From JAAXKN01 sp036261625 (lineage in GTDB: Bacteria > Bacteroidota > Ignavibacteria > Ignavibacteriales > SURF-24): a DNA stretch of 64,000 nt. The stretch lies in contig DATAKL010000049.1 in the NCBI GenBank assembly GCA_036261625.1, positions 1 to 64,000 of the forward strand. Direction: 5' to 3'. Positions 62,292-64,000 of this stretch are shown piece by piece (within the stretch, counting starts at the first letter, position 1; every line of letters starts with the position of its first letter). The notes beneath the pieces are model-generated. The model ran no database searches. It was not told the origin of the DNA and saw only the letters and a list, made by a program, of their open reading frames with translations. The position numbers and the translations under genes are program-made.

Positions 62292-62846
62292 ATGACTGAA
62301 GAAATCATTATTGCAGGCTTCGGCGGGCAGGGCGTTCTCTCAATGGGACAGATTCTCTGCTATTCAGGTGTCATGGAGGATAAGGAAGTAAGCTGGATGC
62401 CTTCCTACGGTCCTGAAATGCGCGGCGGCACAGCCAACTGCATCGCAATTATAAGCGATACACAGATCAGTTCACCGATCCTGACAAAATTCGATACCGT
62501 AATTGCACTTAACCAGCCGTCACTGGATAAATTCGAATCGGCTGTTAAGCCCGGCGGGCTCCTGATCTATGAAGCCAGTACAATACTTAATCCGCCTACA
62601 AGGAAGGACATTGACATACTTGCAATTGAAGCTGCCAATGAGGCAACAAAACTGAACAACTCGAAGATCATGAACATGATCGTCTTAGGTGCCTTCCTGA
62701 AGAAAAAACCTATAATAGCATTTGATAATATTCTTAAAGGACTCAAGAAAGTGCTCCCTGAAAGATATCATCACCTCATTCCTCTTAATGAACAGGCTTT
62801 AAGAAGGGGAATGGAACTTGCCGAAGGCGTAAGCGCGGCACTGTAA
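62292..62846 (+). CDS. 2-oxoacid:ferredoxin oxidoreductase gamma subunit
   Basis: A 184-residue subunit with the glycine-rich start IAGFGGQGVLSMGQIL and the motif WMPSYGPEMRGGTANC, both typical of gamma subunits of pyruvate/ketoisovalerate/2-oxoglutarate ferredoxin oxidoreductases. I chose the ATG at 62292 because an AAGGAGA ribosome binding site precedes it and the stop of the beta gene lies two bases before. An in-frame ATG at 62274 lies inside the beta gene. It is the last gene of the operon. Confidence 0.9.
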   Translation: MTEEIIIAGFGGQGVLSMGQILCYSGVMEDKEVSWMPSYGPEMRGGTANCIAIISDTQISSPILTKFDTVIALNQPSLDKFESAVKPGGLLIYEASTILNPPTRKDIDILAIEAANEATKLNNSKIMNMIVLGAFLKKKPIIAFDNILKGLKKVLPERYHHLIPLNEQALRRGMELAEGVSAAL

Positions 62847-62860
62847 TTTGCTTCATTTTA

Positions 62861-62900
62861 TCCGGGAGGCCCCGTATGTGCTGCCTCCCGGAACAATTTT
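62861..62900 (+). terminator. Hairpin after the oxidoreductase operon
   Basis: Ten-base perfect arms TCCGGGAGGC (62861-62870) and GCCTCCCGGA (62883-62892) with a 12-base loop, followed by ACAATTTT. The T-tract is weak, so termination is probable but not certain. Confidence 0.6.
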
Positions 62901-62920
62901 ACTCCCCGGAACAATTTTAC
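62887..62920. repeat. Tandem 16-bp repeat
   Basis: CCCGGAACAATTTTAC occurs exactly at 62887-62902 and 62905-62920, an 18-base period. The first copy includes the right arm of the hairpin, so the hairpin arm plus tail has been duplicated. Weaker echoes (CGCTCA...) follow to about 62958. Confidence 0.75.
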
Positions 62921-63021
62921 CGCTCAGAAAGCAATTCTTCCGCTCATAAAATTATTATGATTTCTCTTTATTTTTTGTTTTCCCTACCTTAAGTTTCCAC
63001 CTGAATACTTCAGGAAATAAA

Positions 63022-64000
63022 ATGAAAAAAACTTTCTTTATTCTTTATCTGTTAACTTCATGCATAATGGCACAAACGGGCTACACTCTAAGCGGCCGTG
63101 TTTTTGATGAACTTACAGACAAGACTCTTGCCAATGTAAATGTATACCTGTCGAATTCCCTTCTTGGGACAATGACAAACGACAGCGGATATTATAAAAT
63201 CTCAGGCATACACGAAGGGCAGTTTGAAGTTGTGGCTTCTTTCATAGGCTATGAAACGAAAAGCCAGGTAATGTATTTCGATAACGTGATAAAGCAGAAG
63301 AAAGATTTCAAACTTAGCCCCAGGACATACGTCATGGAAGGCATTAGCATAACGGCTGAGGATCCGAAAGTCTGGAGGGATAACTTTGCCTTGTTCCGCG
63401 GGCTGTTTTTAGGGAGGACCTCATTTGCAGATGAATGTGAAATTGAGAACAAGGAAATGATTGATTTTAAGCGTGAGAGTCTGGATTTACTGACTGCAAG
63501 TTCCAAAGTGCCTCTTGTAATAGTAAACAAGGCTCTGGGCTACAGGATAAACTGCATTCTGCAGGAGTTCAGGTGGGACATGGCAAACCAGAAGATAAAT
63601 TATGTTGTAAAGCCCGGGTTTTCACTTCTTAAGGCGGAGGCGGGTCAGGACACACTTAAGTGGAAAGAAAACAGGATGAAGGCCTATGAATTCTCCATCG
63701 AGCGGTTTCTAAAGAGTCTTATTGCAAACGACTATTTTGAAAAGGGCTACAGGATATATCTCGATCAGTATCCAAATGCCGCGAACTACGCCGGCATGAG
63801 TTCGGAAAGGACATCTTCTGAAGATCTTATAAACAAAAGCAGCCGCACCAAAGGTGACGAATACACGCTCAAGTTCAAAGGATTCCTAAGGATTGAGTAC
63901 AATCACGAAACCACCTGGCTGAGGATGCTATATCCCGAGGTTACAATGGACCGCAGCGGCAACGTAAAGGAGCTTATCCCGTTTCAGGTCTATGGCGCCT
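63022..64000 (+). CDS. Carboxypeptidase-regulatory-domain protein, 3' end beyond window
   Basis: An open frame of 326 codons runs from ATG 63022 (CAGGAAATAAA upstream) to the window edge with no stop. A signal peptide (about residues 1-17, ending MAQ) is followed by a CarboxypepD_reg-like domain (YTLSGRVFDELTDKTLANVNVYLSN ... NDSGYYKISGIHEG) at about residues 20-100. The rest (PKVWRDNFALFRGLFLGRTSFADECEIEN) resembles Bacteroidota outer-membrane proteins of unknown role that carry this N-terminal module. Whether a TonB receptor or another barrel follows cannot be told. Confidence 0.72.
   Translation, partial: MKKTFFILYLLTSCIMAQTGYTLSGRVFDELTDKTLANVNVYLSNSLLGTMTNDSGYYKISGIHEGQFEVVASFIGYETKSQVMYFDNVIKQKKDFKLSPRTYVMEGISITAEDPKVWRDNFALFRGLFLGRTSFADECEIENKEMIDFKRESLDLLTASSKVPLVIVNKALGYRINCILQEFRWDMANQKINYVVKPGFSLLKAEAGQDTLKWKENRMKAYEFSIERFLKSLIANDYFEKGYRIYLDQYPNAANYAGMSSERTSSEDLINKSSRTKGDEYTLKFKGFLRIEYNHETTWLRMLYPEVTMDRSGNVKELIPFQVYGA

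Overview
The window looks like a chromosomal segment from an uncultured or anaerobic member of the Bacteroidota/Ignavibacteria (FCB) lineage. This is inferred from gene content and not proven. The clues are two secreted proteins ending in typical type IX secretion (T9SS) C-terminal domains with the NPFNP...NxLGQEV pattern, a third with a divergent end of that kind, a PorV/PorQ-type outer-membrane protein, two TonB-dependent receptors with carboxypeptidase-like N-domains, a DUF4249-type lipoprotein, and several ferredoxin-linked 2-oxoacid oxidoreductases. I see no phage, transposase, CRISPR array or rRNA. The segment is densely coding with short gaps.

Layout. 1-641 is non-coding and packed with degenerate GC-rich palindromes and a duplicated 68-bp tail. 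642-6594 holds housekeeping genes: a UPF0316 membrane protein, pcm, miaA, a split AtuA-like pair, prfB with its programmed +1 frameshift, yjbQ and an MGMT-family protein. 6639-12775 runs on the minus strand: PspC/LiaF-like membrane proteins, a secreted esterase, a lipoprotein glycogen-debranching-like enzyme and a TauE/SafE permease. 12940-22154 runs on the plus strand: nadE, dsbD, korAB (2-oxoacid:ferredoxin oxidoreductase with fused gamma-alpha subunit), a DHH phosphoesterase and pepA. 22245-31419 is a minus-strand cell-surface block: PorV-like protein, 1160-aa secreted protein, TonB receptor and FG-GAP T9SS cargo. 31628-34874 encodes a LolCDE-like ABC system. A tRNA cluster (Pro, Arg, His, Glu) follows at 35062-35595.

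35716-45611 contains a POT-like transporter, an acyltransferase with unusual motifs, an LD-carboxypeptidase, a large T9SS cargo protein, the [FeFe]-hydrogenase maturases hydG-hydE without hydF, a TPR lipoprotein and a DUF58 protein. 45657-49898 is a tight minus-strand trio: TonB receptor, DUF4249-like lipoprotein and double-rhodanese lipoprotein. Then come a phosphohexomutase and a DMT permease. 52628-59987 is a lipoate/2-oxoacid dehydrogenase locus (lpd, lipB, fused E1 alpha-beta, two-lipoyl E2, lipA). 60109-62846 is a four-subunit 2-oxoacid:ferredoxin oxidoreductase. The window ends inside a carboxypeptidase-regulatory-domain protein.

Metabolic reading. Three separate enzymes for oxidative decarboxylation of 2-oxoacids lie in one 46-kb stretch: two ferredoxin-reducing and one NADH-forming through lipoate and Lpd. 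Together with the HydG/HydE maturases this suggests flexible anaerobic redox metabolism. The best candidate for an uncharacterised system is the TonB receptor / DUF4249 / double-rhodanese lipoprotein operon (45657-49898), followed by the PorV/TonB/secreted-protein block (22245-31419) and the palindrome array at the left edge.
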